From NCBI RefSeq assembly GCF_900110995.1, contig NZ_FOJF01000002.1, positions 744,001-808,000 on the forward strand: a stretch of 64,000 nucleotides of DNA. The letters run 5' to 3'. The notes beneath the pieces are model-generated. The model was not told the DNA's origin, made no database searches, and saw only the letters and a list, made by a program, of their open reading frames with translations. The translations under genes and the position numbers were made by a program. Position 1 is the stretch's first letter. Every line of letters begins with the position of its first letter. Below, piece by piece: positions 1 through 9,024 of the stretch. This DNA comes from Chitinophaga sp. YR573 (GTDB lineage: Bacteria > Bacteroidota > Bacteroidia > Chitinophagales > Chitinophagaceae).

Positions 1-54
1 AACAACTATCTATAAGCAGGCTAAAAGTAGATTATCCCCGGAATAACAGGATTT

Positions 55-138
55 TAAGCCCTATATAAGCCCACTCTAAATAAGGTGAGCTTGTATACAG
101 GTCATAGTGGACTTATAGTGGGCTTATATAGGGCTTAT
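55..138. repeat. Perfect 21-bp inverted repeat with tandem 11-mers
   Basis: Positions 55-75 and 117-137 are exact reverse complements (21 bp each), separated by 41 bp. The right arm sits in three tandem 11-mers at 106-116, 117-127 and 128-138 of the form AGTGG(A/G)CTTAT or ATAGGGCTTAT. I see no ORF in 1-281. There is no U-run after the right arm, so this is not a normal terminator. It could be a structured RNA, a protein-binding array or the edge of a repeat family. Its role is unknown. Confidence 0.7.
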
Positions 139-213
139 ACCCCTGGGAGAATTGAATATCAATAGCTTATAACACCCTGTTTTCCCGTCTTAAACAGGCA
201 TATGTTATCCAGC

Positions 214-244
214 AAAAAAGGACTCCTGAAAGGAGTCCTTTTTT
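214..244. terminator. Bidirectional intrinsic terminator
   Basis: A perfect 14-bp stem (214-227 with 231-244) encloses a 3-nt loop. The core GGACTCCT is flanked by A6 on the left and T6 on the right, so it can terminate on both strands. On the minus strand it lies just beyond the stop of the beta-barrel gene at 282. Confidence 0.85.
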
Positions 245-281
245 GTAACTAATTATATATCACTCCTGACGGAGTTATTGA

Positions 282-887
282 CTATTTGAATGCAACACCT
301 ATACCTAAGATGATCTGCTGAGATTTCCAGGTATGCTGTGGAGTAGTGATATCGTTCACATTGTTTAGACCCAATACATAACGGCCAAAGAATCTAACAT
401 TCGCTACATTCACCTGTACACCGGCAACTGCTCCGATATCGGTTTTTTTGAATGCATCCTTGTTATACTTCAGGAAATCCTCGTTAGCAAAGAACAGGTA
501 ACTGTACTGTGCTCCCAGGTTAAACGTCAGGTCCTTGATAGGGCTGTAACGGAATAAGAGGGGAATGGTTACATAACTGAGTTTAGCTTTGTTGCTGGAA
601 GAGCTTGTATTACCTTCACTTACATAATACCTGGACTGAAAATCGTCCGTTTTCCTGGTGCCAGCCTGTGTAAATAATATTTCCGGCTGAATACCCCATT
701 TTTTAGAAAAATCCCATTCAGCAAACGCGCCACCCTGGAAACCAGGAGGATAAGAAGATTTCAGACCATCGCCCTGGATAGTAGAGAACATTAAGCTCGC
801 TTTCAATCCATAATGGAAACCCTGCGCACTCGCAGCAGATCCAAGGAACACTAATAAAACTCCGGCCAGTAACAATCTTTTTTTCAT
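282..887 (-). CDS. Outer-membrane beta-barrel protein (PorT/OmpW-like fold)
   Basis: A 201-residue exported protein. Residues 1-22 form a signal peptide ending in AASAQ. The rest is alternating amphipathic strands typical of the outer-membrane beta-barrel (OMP_b-brl_2/PorT-like) families of Bacteroidota, ending in a strand with Phe near the C-terminus (GIGVAFK). There is no enzymatic motif. It is a single-gene unit followed by the strong terminator at 214-244. A possible -7 element (TATGTTTG read on the minus strand, 968-975) lies about 80 bp upstream of the start, without a clear -33 box. The fold assignment is fairly safe. The function, as a pore or a structural protein, is not known. Confidence 0.8.
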   Translation of the reverse strand: MKKRLLLAGVLLVFLGSAASAQGFHYGLKASLMFSTIQGDGLKSSYPPGFQGGAFAEWDFSKKWGIQPEILFTQAGTRKTDDFQSRYYVSEGNTSSSSNKAKLSYVTIPLLFRYSPIKDLTFNLGAQYSYLFFANEDFLKYNKDAFKKTDIGAVAGVQVNVANVRFFGRYVLGLNNVNDITTPQHTWKSQQIILGIGVAFK

Positions 888-1342
888 AGATACTATTTAA
901 ACTATTACAATGATCAATTGAAAATTACGAATGAACCCGTGTAATGCAGGCTAAAATATTTCGCGGGCAAACATACGTAATTCGCAATAGATCATAATTA
1001 ATATGCGATTAAAGTTTGATTTTCTCATTAGATAAACTTTACCTCCCGGGGTTTAATAGGGGTACCCTTAATGGGATGAATTGACCATAATTATCTCCGA
1101 ACCGGCGTATTATATCTTTATTTGTATATGTCATCCTGCCATAAATTTTTTTCCACTTTTGCGACAAGATAACTATCCCGGAAACCCCAACCCCTTCATT
1201 TAGTTCTTAAATGGTAAGATAGCATTGTGAAAGGTTAACTCTCTAATGAGGTAAATTATTAATATTGTACCTGAATTTTAATTGTTTTTTAAAAACAAAC
1301 ACCCACGCATCAATGGTACTCACTAATCAAGGTCTGAAAAGA
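888..1342. other. Divergent intergenic region
   Basis: AT-rich gap between the minus-strand beta-barrel gene and the plus-strand metalloprotease. A weak plus-strand promoter candidate is TTTG at 1121-1124 with TAAATTTT at 1142-1149 (17-bp spacing, one mismatch). A minus-strand -7 candidate is at 968-975. I see no further ORF, hairpin or RNA gene. Confidence 0.4.
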
Positions 1343-2002
1343 ATGATGGCAAGCCTATGCCTGTCAGTTTGCCTGCTGCCGGCAATCACAAAAGCGCAGC
1401 AAAAGGATTCGATCACAAAAGGTGGTTTTACGCTGATTTATGAAAACAAATCAGCTACGTTTGACACAACAGTAGGGCGCCGGCTCATTAACACCTTTTT
1501 CGAGATCTACCCTAAAGAGGTAGCACGTTTTAACAAAAACGCGGTAAAAGTTGTGTATTTTGAAATCGACCCGACTTACGACGGTATTGCTGCTACTTAT
1601 GGCACGCGTATCCGCTTTAACCCGGAATGGTTCAAAAAGAACCCGAACGACGTAGACGTGGTAACCCATGAAGGTATGCACGTAGTGCAGTCTTACCCTG
1701 GTTATGACCCGGGATGGTTAACAGAAGGGATTGCGGACTATGTACGTTTTGTATATGGTGTGGACAATCCGGGAGCCCATTGGACACTGCCCGACTTCAA
1801 AGAAGGACAGAGCTACAAACAGGCATACCGTGTTACTGCCCGTTTCCTGGTATGGATAGAAAAGAACAAACGCAAAGACCTGGTAAACAAACTGGATGCT
1901 GCGATGCGTACCAGAACTTATACTCCTGCTATCTGGAAAGATCTGACAGGAAAAACCGTGGACGAGCTGTGGACGGAATATGCCGCCAACCCGGTTATCT
2001 AA
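1343..2002 (+). CDS. Secreted basic secretory protein (BSP)-family metallopeptidase
   Basis: Likely secreted zinc metallopeptidase of the plant BSP-like family (PF04450). The reading frame is open from 1265, but the start MMASL at 1343 gives a clean signal peptide ending in TKAQQ. ATG 1313 is the alternative start. The zinc signature HEGMH follows VVT in mid-protein, and WLTEGIADYVR lies about 20 residues later, the usual pairing of an HExxH-like helix with a downstream acidic helix in this family. The mature length of about 200 residues fits the family. The M28 peptidase gene starts 17 bp downstream, so the two are probably co-transcribed and could act together on peptides outside the cytoplasm. 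The substrate is unknown. Confidence 0.8.
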   Translation: MMASLCLSVCLLPAITKAQQKDSITKGGFTLIYENKSATFDTTVGRRLINTFFEIYPKEVARFNKNAVKVVYFEIDPTYDGIAATYGTRIRFNPEWFKKNPNDVDVVTHEGMHVVQSYPGYDPGWLTEGIADYVRFVYGVDNPGAHWTLPDFKEGQSYKQAYRVTARFLVWIEKNKRKDLVNKLDAAMRTRTYTPAIWKDLTGKTVDELWTEYAANPVI

Positions 2003-2019
2003 TTTAAAAACAAACACTT

Positions 2020-4194
2020 ATGCAAGTACGTTACATCCTCAGCCTGTTACTTTTTAGTGGTGCTGCCGCAAATGCGCAGCAAAAATCAATTGCCGGATTC
2101 AAAGGTGACGCTACCGTTACCCAGCAACAACTGGAAACCCGCTTTGATCAGCAGATCAGTGGTGCACATATCGGAGAAACCATCCGTGAACTGTCGGCTA
2201 AACCACATCACCTGGGCTCTTCCGGTGGTAAGGCTGTGGCTGAATCCGTACTTGCAAAGTTCAAAAGTTATGGTTGGGATACACACCTGGTTACTTACCA
2301 GGTGCTGTTCCCTACCCCTAAAACAAGGGTACTGGAACTTACTGGTCCTACTACCTATAAGGCTTTACTCAAGGAGCCTGCTTTAAAAGAAGATGCTACT
2401 TCCGGCCAGGATGGCCAGCTGCCTACCTATAACGCCTGGAGTGCAGACGGCAACGTTACTGCTGAACTGGTATACGTGAACTTTGGTCTGCCTGAAGATT
2501 ACGAATGGCTGGAACGTGCAGGGATAGACGTTAAAGGAAAAATCGTGATTGCCCGCTACGGACATTCCTGGCGCGGTACCAAACCTAAAGTAGCCCAGGA
2601 ACATGGCGCTGTTGGTTGCATTATTTATTCTGATCCTGCTCAGGATGGTTATGTGCAGGGAGATGTATACCCGCAGGGCGCCTATAAAAATGAATACGGT
2701 GTGCAACGTGGCTCTATCATGGATATGGTCATCTATCCCGGAGATCCGCTTACTCCCGGTACCGGTGCTACGCAGAACGCCAAACGTCTGGAAAGGTCCG
2801 AAGCTGCCAACCTCTTAAAAATACCGGTGCTGCCTATCAGTTACCACGATGCACAGCCTTTACTGGCAGCCCTTACAGGCCCGGTAGCTCCTGCTGCATG
2901 GAGAGGTGGTCTGGCTATAACGTATCATGTTGGTCCGGGTACAGGAAAGGTACACCTGGAAGTATCGTTCGACTGGCAACTACGTCCTGCCTACGATGTG
3001 ATCGCTGAAATCAAAGGAGCGCAGTTCCCTGATCAATGGATCATCAGAGGGAATCACCATGATGCATGGGTGAATGGGGCTAATGATCCTATCAGCGGAC
3101 TGGCATCTGAACTGGAAGAGGCAAAGGCAATCGGTGAGCTGGTGAAAGGTGGTTACAAACCCGCCCGTACACTGGTGTATTGCGCCTGGGATGGGGAAGA
3201 ACCAGGGTTGATAGGCTCTACGGAATGGGTAGAAGATCATGCCGATGAATTACAGAAGAAAGCAGTGGCTTATATAAATACAGATAGCAACGGACGCGGT
3301 TTCCTCTTCGCCGGTGGCTCTCATGCCCTGGAACCTATGATGGGAGAGATTGCGAAAGATGTGATTGATCCGCAAACACATGCAAGTCTGTTTGAACGTA
3401 AAAGAGCATTGAGTGCAGTGAGCGCAACCAGTACGAAAGGGAAAAAAGATGCCATGCAACAGCAGGACATGAAACTGGAAGCGTTAGGCTCCGGTTCAGA
3501 TTATTCTTCCTTCCTGCAACATCTTGGAATCCCTTCATTGAATCTTGGTTTTGGAGGAGAAGATGAAGGGGGAGAATATCATTCTATTTATGATTCTTAT
3601 GATGATTATACCCGGTTTAAAGATCCCGGATTTGTATATGGAGCCGTACTGTCCCAAACAGCTGGAAGGGCTGTATTACGCCTTGCAGATGCGCCCGCTT
3701 TACCTTTTGATTATCGCAGTCTGCAAAAGACGATCAGTACTTATATAGATGAATTACAGACACTCACTGCAGAAATGCGTGAGAGCACCAAAACCAATAA
3801 CACCTTATTAACTACACAACAGTATTCGCTGGCAGAAAACAAACAGGAAAAGCTGAAGCTGCCTGCCCTGGAAGAAGAAGTGCCTTACATTGATTTCTCT
3901 CCATTGCAAAATGCCTTGTCTGCCCTCGATAAAGCTACCCAGCAACAGCCTGTTAATAACCAGGCTTTGTATCAGGCTGAACAGCAGTTACTCGTTAAGG
4001 ATGGATTACCGCGTCGTTCCTGGTATAAACATACTATTTACGCCCCCGGCTTTTATACGGGTTATGGTGTGAAAACGATTCCCGGTGTGAGAGAAGCAAT
4101 TGAACAGCGCAACTGGAAAGAGGCGCAAACGCAAATAGGGATTGTAGCTGAGGCTATCAATCGCCTGGCGGTTTATCTGGCTGCTGCGAAATAA
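2020..4194 (+). CDS. Secreted M28-family zinc peptidase (glutamate carboxypeptidase II-like)
   Basis: A 724-residue exopeptidase of the M28B/GCPII type. A signal peptide ends at about residue 19 (ANAQQ). A PA domain follows at roughly residues 150-290, containing GKIVIARYG and GAVGCIIYSDP. The M28 catalytic domain covers roughly residues 325-560, and a transferrin-receptor-like dimerisation domain fills the C-terminus. Visible metal and catalytic residues are H346 in GNHHDAW, D356 in the NGAND segment, the Glu pair in DGEEPGLIGS, Asp in NTDSN and His in EYHSIYDSYDDY. This is a complete co-catalytic set by comparison with human GCPII. It is probably a periplasmic or secreted carboxypeptidase or aminopeptidase acting on small peptides. 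It follows the BSP metallopeptidase by 17 bp, suggesting a two-gene peptidase operon. Confidence 0.9.
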   Translation: MQVRYILSLLLFSGAAANAQQKSIAGFKGDATVTQQQLETRFDQQISGAHIGETIRELSAKPHHLGSSGGKAVAESVLAKFKSYGWDTHLVTYQVLFPTPKTRVLELTGPTTYKALLKEPALKEDATSGQDGQLPTYNAWSADGNVTAELVYVNFGLPEDYEWLERAGIDVKGKIVIARYGHSWRGTKPKVAQEHGAVGCIIYSDPAQDGYVQGDVYPQGAYKNEYGVQRGSIMDMVIYPGDPLTPGTGATQNAKRLERSEAANLLKIPVLPISYHDAQPLLAALTGPVAPAAWRGGLAITYHVGPGTGKVHLEVSFDWQLRPAYDVIAEIKGAQFPDQWIIRGNHHDAWVNGANDPISGLASELEEAKAIGELVKGGYKPARTLVYCAWDGEEPGLIGSTEWVEDHADELQKKAVAYINTDSNGRGFLFAGGSHALEPMMGEIAKDVIDPQTHASLFERKRALSAVSATSTKGKKDAMQQQDMKLEALGSGSDYSSFLQHLGIPSLNLGFGGEDEGGEYHSIYDSYDDYTRFKDPGFVYGAVLSQTAGRAVLRLADAPALPFDYRSLQKTISTYIDELQTLTAEMRESTKTNNTLLTTQQYSLAENKQEKLKLPALEEEVPYIDFSPLQNALSALDKATQQQPVNNQALYQAEQQLLVKDGLPRRSWYKHTIYAPGFYTGYGVKTIPGVREAIEQRNWKEAQTQIGIVAEAINRLAVYLAAAK

Positions 4195-4251
4195 TTGGGT
4201 GCCCTGCAAAACCTCTTCTGATTTTTTTGATCAGAATAAATCAAACTGATT

Positions 4252-4292
4252 CCCCCTGCTTCTCATTGCTCTTGGCAATATGAAGCAGGGGG
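4252..4292 (+). terminator. Hairpin after M28 peptidase gene
   Basis: An 11-bp perfect stem (4252-4262 with 4282-4292, CCCCCTGCTTC and its complement) holds a smaller inner ATTGC/GCAAT stem. Only a short T stretch follows, so termination is plausible but weak. Confidence 0.55.
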
Positions 4293-4394
4293 TTTATATT
4301 TACAGGATGTTTGTAAAATAAAAACCTGATATGTTCACGTTCACATTCACTTATATACATCTCTAAAGCACACGCCGACTAAACAATTGAATGG

Positions 4395-7300
4395 ATGAAA
4401 GTTAAAGCTACTTTTAAGAGAAATCTGCTGATAGGGTTTGGTTTGTCGTTGTTTTTACTGGTGGTGAGTTCAGTAGCCTCCTTTTTTAGTATCAAAAACC
4501 TCATGGCAACCGCTTTTTTGGTGGATCATACCAACCAGGTGATTTTGCAACTGGAGAATGCCATATCGGTGATGAAAGATGCTGAAACAGGACAGCGGGG
4601 CTATCTGCTGACAGGTGATGAAGCATTCCTCGATCCATACAAAGGTGCCTTTGACAGTTCATTGGCCACTATTGATAATCTTCAACTTTTAACACAGGAC
4701 AATCCTGTTCAACAGGCTTCTCTCAAAGACCTGAGGGCCATGATCAATCGCCGGCAGGCACATTTGCAGCATTCTATAGATTCCCGTCGTACAGGACAGC
4801 CCATTAGTTTTGACAGTCTGCAGGGTGGCCGGATGATAATGGACAGCGCCCGTAAGCTGGTGACGTTGATGGAAGAAAGGGAGCGTACACTGCTGCTGCA
4901 ACGTACTGCCCGGCTGAATAGTATTTCGGGTTATACACCTGTGCTGATCGTGATTGCAGCGTTACTGGCACTGCTCATCACTACTGTGTTCTACTCCCGG
5001 GTGAACCGTGATTTTGAAGAACGCAGCAAACTACAGGAGGCACTGGAAGAAAAAGACCGTGATATCACCCGCCGTATAGATATCATCCGCAATATTGCAG
5101 AAAAGATCTCTGCCGGTGATTATTCTATCCGGGTAAATGATGAAGAAAGTGATGGACTGGGTAGTTTGTCGTTGTCGCTGAATAAAATGGCTATTTCCCT
5201 GGACCGTTCATTTAATCTGTTATCGGAAAAAGAATGGTTACAGGCAGGTATTGCAGGGTTGAATAACAGGATGGTGGGAGAGAAGACGGTAGAGGTAATG
5301 TCTGCTCATATCATAGAATTCCTGGCAGAATATACCCATAGTCAGGTAGGTGCACTGTACCTCAATGAAGGGAACCATATCTTAAAACTGAGTGGTGGTT
5401 TTGCATTCAGCAATACGGGGAATCGTCTTGAAATACCTTTAGGGCAGGGGCTTGCAGGGCAATGTGCATTGAGTGCCAAAACAATGTTACTGAAAGATAT
5501 CGCAGCGGAAAACATCTCCATCAGTTATGCAGCCGGGGAAATAAAACCGGTGTCTGTTATAGTCGTTCCCGTTATATATGAAGGGAATGTAAAGGGTGTG
5601 ATAGAGCTGGCATCCCTTACTGAATATACCCCCGGGGACCTTACTTTCCTGGAGGCGATTACGCATAATGTAGGGATAGCAATTAATACCTCAGAAAACC
5701 GTCGCCGTGTACAGGAATTACTGGAAGAAACACAGGCACAGTCGGAAGAATTACAGGTACAACATGGCGAATTAGAAAATATCAATACTGAGCTGGAAAC
5801 ACAGGCTTTTAAATTGCAGGCATCAGAAGAAGAGTTACGTGTACAGCAGGAAGAACTGCAACAGGCCAACCAGGAGCTGGAAGAAAGATCACGTTTGCTG
5901 GAAGACAGGAACCAGGTGATTGTAGAACGTAATCTTGAAATACAAAAGAAAGCAGAAGAACTGGAGATCAGTACCAAATACAAATCGGAGTTTTTGGCGA
6001 ATATGTCGCATGAACTACGTACCCCATTAAACTCTATCCTGTTATTAAGCCGTCTGCTCTCAGAAAATAATGAGAAGAACCTGATCCCGGACCAGGTAGA
6101 ATCTGCACAGGTGATCCAGAGTTCGGGTAAGGGATTATTGAATCTGATAGATGAAATCCTTGATCTCTCCAAGATAGAATCCGGGAAGATGGACCTGGAA
6201 CTGGCAGGTGTACCTGTACACGAAGTTTGTGCGGATATGGAAGCGTTATTTGCACCTATCGCCCGAGAAAAGAACCTCGATCTCAGAGTAAATATTCAGG
6301 CCGATGCACCTGCTTTAATAGAAACAGATAAGATGCGTCTGGAACAGATCCTTAAAAATCTGCTTTCCAATGCACTTAAATTTACGGCCAGAGGAAGTGT
6401 TATCTTACAGGTAAGTTCCCTGGAACAAAACGGACAGCCTTACATTCGTTTTGCCGTAAGAGATACCGGTATCGGTATTCCTGCAGATAAACAACAGGTG
6501 ATCTTTGAAGCATTCCAGCAGGCAGACGGATCTACCAGACGTAAATATGGTGGTACGGGTCTTGGACTGTCTATCAGTCGGGAGCTGGCTAAACTTCTGG
6601 GTGGAGAGATCCGGCTGGAAAGTGAGCCGGGGAATGGCAGTGAGTTCATCGTGACGATCCCGGTGCGTCCGCAGGCAGAGGTAGCGGCTGTTATCCAGGT
6701 AGCTACGCAGCAGCAGGCAGAAGAAGTATGGATAGAAGCCAGGAAGGCTAAGAATGATGAACTGCGTTTTACTGCTAAAGAAATACCGGCAGAAATACCG
6801 GACGACAGGAACAATATAACAGGGGAAGATAAGGTGATCCTGATAGTAGAGGATGATACCAGTTATGCGGCTATCCTGCTCGATTTTACCCGTAAAAGAG
6901 GATATAAAGGTATTGTAGCGGTACGTGGAGATCATGGTATAGAGATGGCCAACCGTTACAAACCGGTGGCAATTCTGCTGGATATCGTACTGCCGGTACA
7001 GAATGGATGGAAGGTAATGGAGGCGCTGAAATCGAATCCTGCTACCAGGCATATACCCGTGCATATCGTTTCTTCCCTGGAAGCCAGGAAGGAGAGTTTG
7101 CAGAAAGGAGCGGTAGACTTTATCAATAAACCACTGGCGCTGGAACAGATGCCGCTCGTTTTCCAACGCCTGGAAGATGCGCTCACACGCAATCCCAAGA
7201 AGGTGCTTATCGTGGAAGAAAATGCCAAACATGCACAGGCGCTGGCTTATTTCCTGGAAAACTTCAATGTAAATACAGAGATCACAGGGAGTATTGTCAG

Positions 7301-8006
7301 CAGTGTGAATGCCCTTAAAAAGGAGAACGTAAACTGTGTGATCCTGGATATGGGAGTACCTGATGAACAGGCTTATGAAACACTGGAAACTGTGAAAGGG
7401 AATCCGGGTCTGGAAAATCTGCCTATCATCATTTTCACGGGTAAAAATCTGTCCCGTGCAGAAGAAAACCGTATCCGCCAGTATGCGGATTCTATCGTGA
7501 TCAAAACAGCACATTCCTATCAGCGTATGCTCGATGAGGTAGCGTTGTTCCTGCACCTGGTAGAAGAGAAAGGAGGAGAGAAACCACTACGTAAACAACA
7601 GGGGGCATTGAAAGAAGTACTGCTGAATAAAACAGTATTGATTGCAGATGATGATGTGCGTAACATATTCTCTCTTACTAAAGCGCTGGAGCAGCATAAA
7701 ATGAACATTCTTTCTGCGCTGGATGGTAAAGAAGCTATGTTACAGCTGGAAAATAATCCTAAAGTGGATATTGTGCTGATGGATATGATGATGCCTGAAA
7801 TGGACGGTTATGAAACTATTAAACAGATCCGCCAGTTATCAAAATTCCGTAACCTGCCTATTCTGGCAGTAACGGCAAAAACGATGCTGGGCGACAGGGA
7901 AAAATGTATCAGGGCAGGTGCTTCCGATTACATTTCAAAACCGGTGGATATAGACCAGTTAGTGTCCTTATTGCGGGTATGGTTGTATGATAATACGAGG
8001 GTTTAA
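4395..8006 (+). CDS. CHASE3-GAF hybrid histidine kinase with three receiver domains
   Basis: A 1203-residue membrane-bound hybrid sensor kinase. An N-terminal transmembrane helix (about residues 10-35) is followed by a CHASE3 sensor with the typical KDAETGQRGYLLTG signature and a second transmembrane helix (about 180-200). A HAMP-like linker, a GAF domain (about 285-440) and a long coiled coil (about 440-525) come next. The HisKA phospho-acceptor is H539 in MSHELRTPLN. The HATPase domain has NLLSNALKFT, DTGIGI and GGTGLGLSI. Three REC domains follow with phospho-acceptor candidates D863, D985 and D1130. The middle REC is divergent: it lacks the usual acidic doublet and has IKT where KP is expected. 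The next gene starts 2 bp downstream and encodes another receiver, so the phosphorelay probably has several output branches. No DNA-binding output lies nearby. The stimulus is unknown. Confidence 0.92.
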   Translation: MKVKATFKRNLLIGFGLSLFLLVVSSVASFFSIKNLMATAFLVDHTNQVILQLENAISVMKDAETGQRGYLLTGDEAFLDPYKGAFDSSLATIDNLQLLTQDNPVQQASLKDLRAMINRRQAHLQHSIDSRRTGQPISFDSLQGGRMIMDSARKLVTLMEERERTLLLQRTARLNSISGYTPVLIVIAALLALLITTVFYSRVNRDFEERSKLQEALEEKDRDITRRIDIIRNIAEKISAGDYSIRVNDEESDGLGSLSLSLNKMAISLDRSFNLLSEKEWLQAGIAGLNNRMVGEKTVEVMSAHIIEFLAEYTHSQVGALYLNEGNHILKLSGGFAFSNTGNRLEIPLGQGLAGQCALSAKTMLLKDIAAENISISYAAGEIKPVSVIVVPVIYEGNVKGVIELASLTEYTPGDLTFLEAITHNVGIAINTSENRRRVQELLEETQAQSEELQVQHGELENINTELETQAFKLQASEEELRVQQEELQQANQELEERSRLLEDRNQVIVERNLEIQKKAEELEISTKYKSEFLANMSHELRTPLNSILLLSRLLSENNEKNLIPDQVESAQVIQSSGKGLLNLIDEILDLSKIESGKMDLELAGVPVHEVCADMEALFAPIAREKNLDLRVNIQADAPALIETDKMRLEQILKNLLSNALKFTARGSVILQVSSLEQNGQPYIRFAVRDTGIGIPADKQQVIFEAFQQADGSTRRKYGGTGLGLSISRELAKLLGGEIRLESEPGNGSEFIVTIPVRPQAEVAAVIQVATQQQAEEVWIEARKAKNDELRFTAKEIPAEIPDDRNNITGEDKVILIVEDDTSYAAILLDFTRKRGYKGIVAVRGDHGIEMANRYKPVAILLDIVLPVQNGWKVMEALKSNPATRHIPVHIVSSLEARKESLQKGAVDFINKPLALEQMPLVFQRLEDALTRNPKKVLIVEENAKHAQALAYFLENFNVNTEITGSIVSSVNALKKENVNCVILDMGVPDEQAYETLETVKGNPGLENLPIIIFTGKNLSRAEENRIRQYADSIVIKTAHSYQRMLDEVALFLHLVEEKGGEKPLRKQQGALKEVLLNKTVLIADDDVRNIFSLTKALEQHKMNILSALDGKEAMLQLENNPKVDIVLMDMMMPEMDGYETIKQIRQLSKFRNLPILAVTAKTMLGDREKCIRAGASDYISKPVDIDQLVSLLRVWLYDNTRV

Positions 8007-8008
8007 TA

Positions 8009-8386
8009 ATGGGGAAAAAGATATTAATCATAGATGACGATAACCGTAATATTTACGCGTTAAAACTGGTGTTAAAATCAAAAGGATTTGATTGTCTCAC
8101 CGCTGCTGATGCTGTAACGGGTTTACAGATGTTGCAGGAAGGAGAGGGGATCGGCATTGTATTAATGGATATGATGATGCCCGAAATGGATGGATATGAG
8201 GCGATTGGCATTATCAGGAATACCCCGGTCATTGCTGATGTGTATATTGTGGCAGTTACGGCACAGGCTATGGTAGGAGACCGGGAGAAGTGTCTGGCCG
8301 CGGGTGCATCAGCTTATGTGTCAAAACCAATAGACGTAGACGTGTTACTGGAACTGTTGAATGAACAGATTGTCAGTGAAAAATAA
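8009..8386 (+). CDS. Stand-alone receiver (CheY/DivK-like) protein
   Basis: 125 residues forming a single REC domain. The acidic pocket is DDD at residues 9-11, the phospho-acceptor is D54 in LMDMMMPEMDG, the signalling Thr is in AVTAQ and K106 is in SKP. It has no output domain. The gene starts 2 bp after the hybrid kinase and its sequence resembles that kinase's third REC domain. It therefore probably arose by domain duplication and acts as a phosphate sink or as a diffusible partner in the same relay. Confidence 0.9.
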   Translation: MGKKILIIDDDNRNIYALKLVLKSKGFDCLTAADAVTGLQMLQEGEGIGIVLMDMMMPEMDGYEAIGIIRNTPVIADVYIVAVTAQAMVGDREKCLAAGASAYVSKPIDVDVLLELLNEQIVSEK

Positions 8387-8396
8387 GGGTAGTATA

Positions 8397-8412
8397 TACA
8401 TGTTAACATGTA
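8397..8412. promoter_or_regulatory. 16-bp perfect palindrome upstream of sigma-like gene
   Basis: TACATGTTAACATGTA is fully self-complementary and is followed at once by another GTTAAC. It lies between the receiver gene stop (8386) and the ECF-sigma-like gene, a natural position for a repressor or activator dimer site. No U-run follows, and with no loop it would not form a good terminator. Confidence 0.45.
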
Positions 8413-8490
8413 GTTAACGTTTTAAGGATGCCGGAAAGCGGATATTTACGTTAGCAACTGTTGACAAAGATATTTCCCAAAAAACACTGT

Positions 8491-8970
8491 ATGCAGCATA
8501 TGGATGATTCGGCTATGCTTAATGCGTTAAAGGGTGGAGACATCAAAGCTTACCAGTATTTCTTCATGAAATACTATAAGCCGCTGTGTTTGAAGGCCCG
8601 TATGATGCTGAATAGTATGGAAGAAGCAGAACAAATGGTGCAGAAGATCTTTGTAGAAGTATGGGAAGAACGCCTGTATCTTGAGATCGAACAGTCGGTA
8701 GGAGGGTATTTCTACCGGAAAGTTCATAATAGTTGCGTAAACCTGGTAAGGAAAAGTGATTCAGGCAATCACTATTCTACAGATCATGGCTTTTTGCTGA
8801 TGCAGGGTATGTTGCCCGCTATGCAAATGCAGAACGACATGAATACCGCCTTGTTATCCTATAATGAGCGTATCCCGGAATTGTTTCGTATACTGGAAAA
8901 GGGCTTTAATGCCTTCAGACGTGTGTTAAATGTAACCCTCGAAGCGTTATGTATCCATATCAAGCTATAA
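8491..8970 (+). CDS. ECF sigma factor-like protein with eroded region 4
   Basis: Resembles the FecI-type ECF sigma factors that partner FecR in Bacteroidota. The frame is open from a TTG at 8461. I prefer ATG 8491 (MQHMDD) or 8500 because the family begins with a DDSxLLxALKxGD-like segment. Region 2 is recognisable: ALKGGDIKAYQYFFMKYY, then AEQMVQKIFVEVWE and the YFYRKVHNSCVNLVR segment. Region 4 is not normal. The usual LPPQCR motif is missing, the first helix is shortened, and the protein stops directly after LNVTLEALCIHIKL, which matches only the end of the recognition helix. A FecR gene follows 54 bp later and then SusC/SusD. It may be a decaying sigma gene or a divergent functional form. 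Confidence 0.7.
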   Translation: MQHMDDSAMLNALKGGDIKAYQYFFMKYYKPLCLKARMMLNSMEEAEQMVQKIFVEVWEERLYLEIEQSVGGYFYRKVHNSCVNLVRKSDSGNHYSTDHGFLLMQGMLPAMQMQNDMNTALLSYNERIPELFRILEKGFNAFRRVLNVTLEALCIHIKL

Positions 8971-9024
8971 GCGCCCGGGAAAAACCTATTGTCCAACATA
9001 ATTGTAATATTTTGTCTATCCCTA

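Noticed and set aside
1..281. Insertion sequence end or attachment site
   Set aside because: No transposase or integrase frame and no target duplication or tRNA is visible; reported only as a repeat.
5525..6172. 215-codon Ser-rich minus-strand frame
   Set aside because: Antisense to the coiled coil and HisKA of the same kinase; the Ser/Cys-rich sequence is typical of a shadow frame.
6405..7556. 383-codon open frame on the minus strand
   Set aside because: It lies fully inside the hybrid kinase gene, has no family features and its codons are the complement of conserved REC and ATPase motifs.
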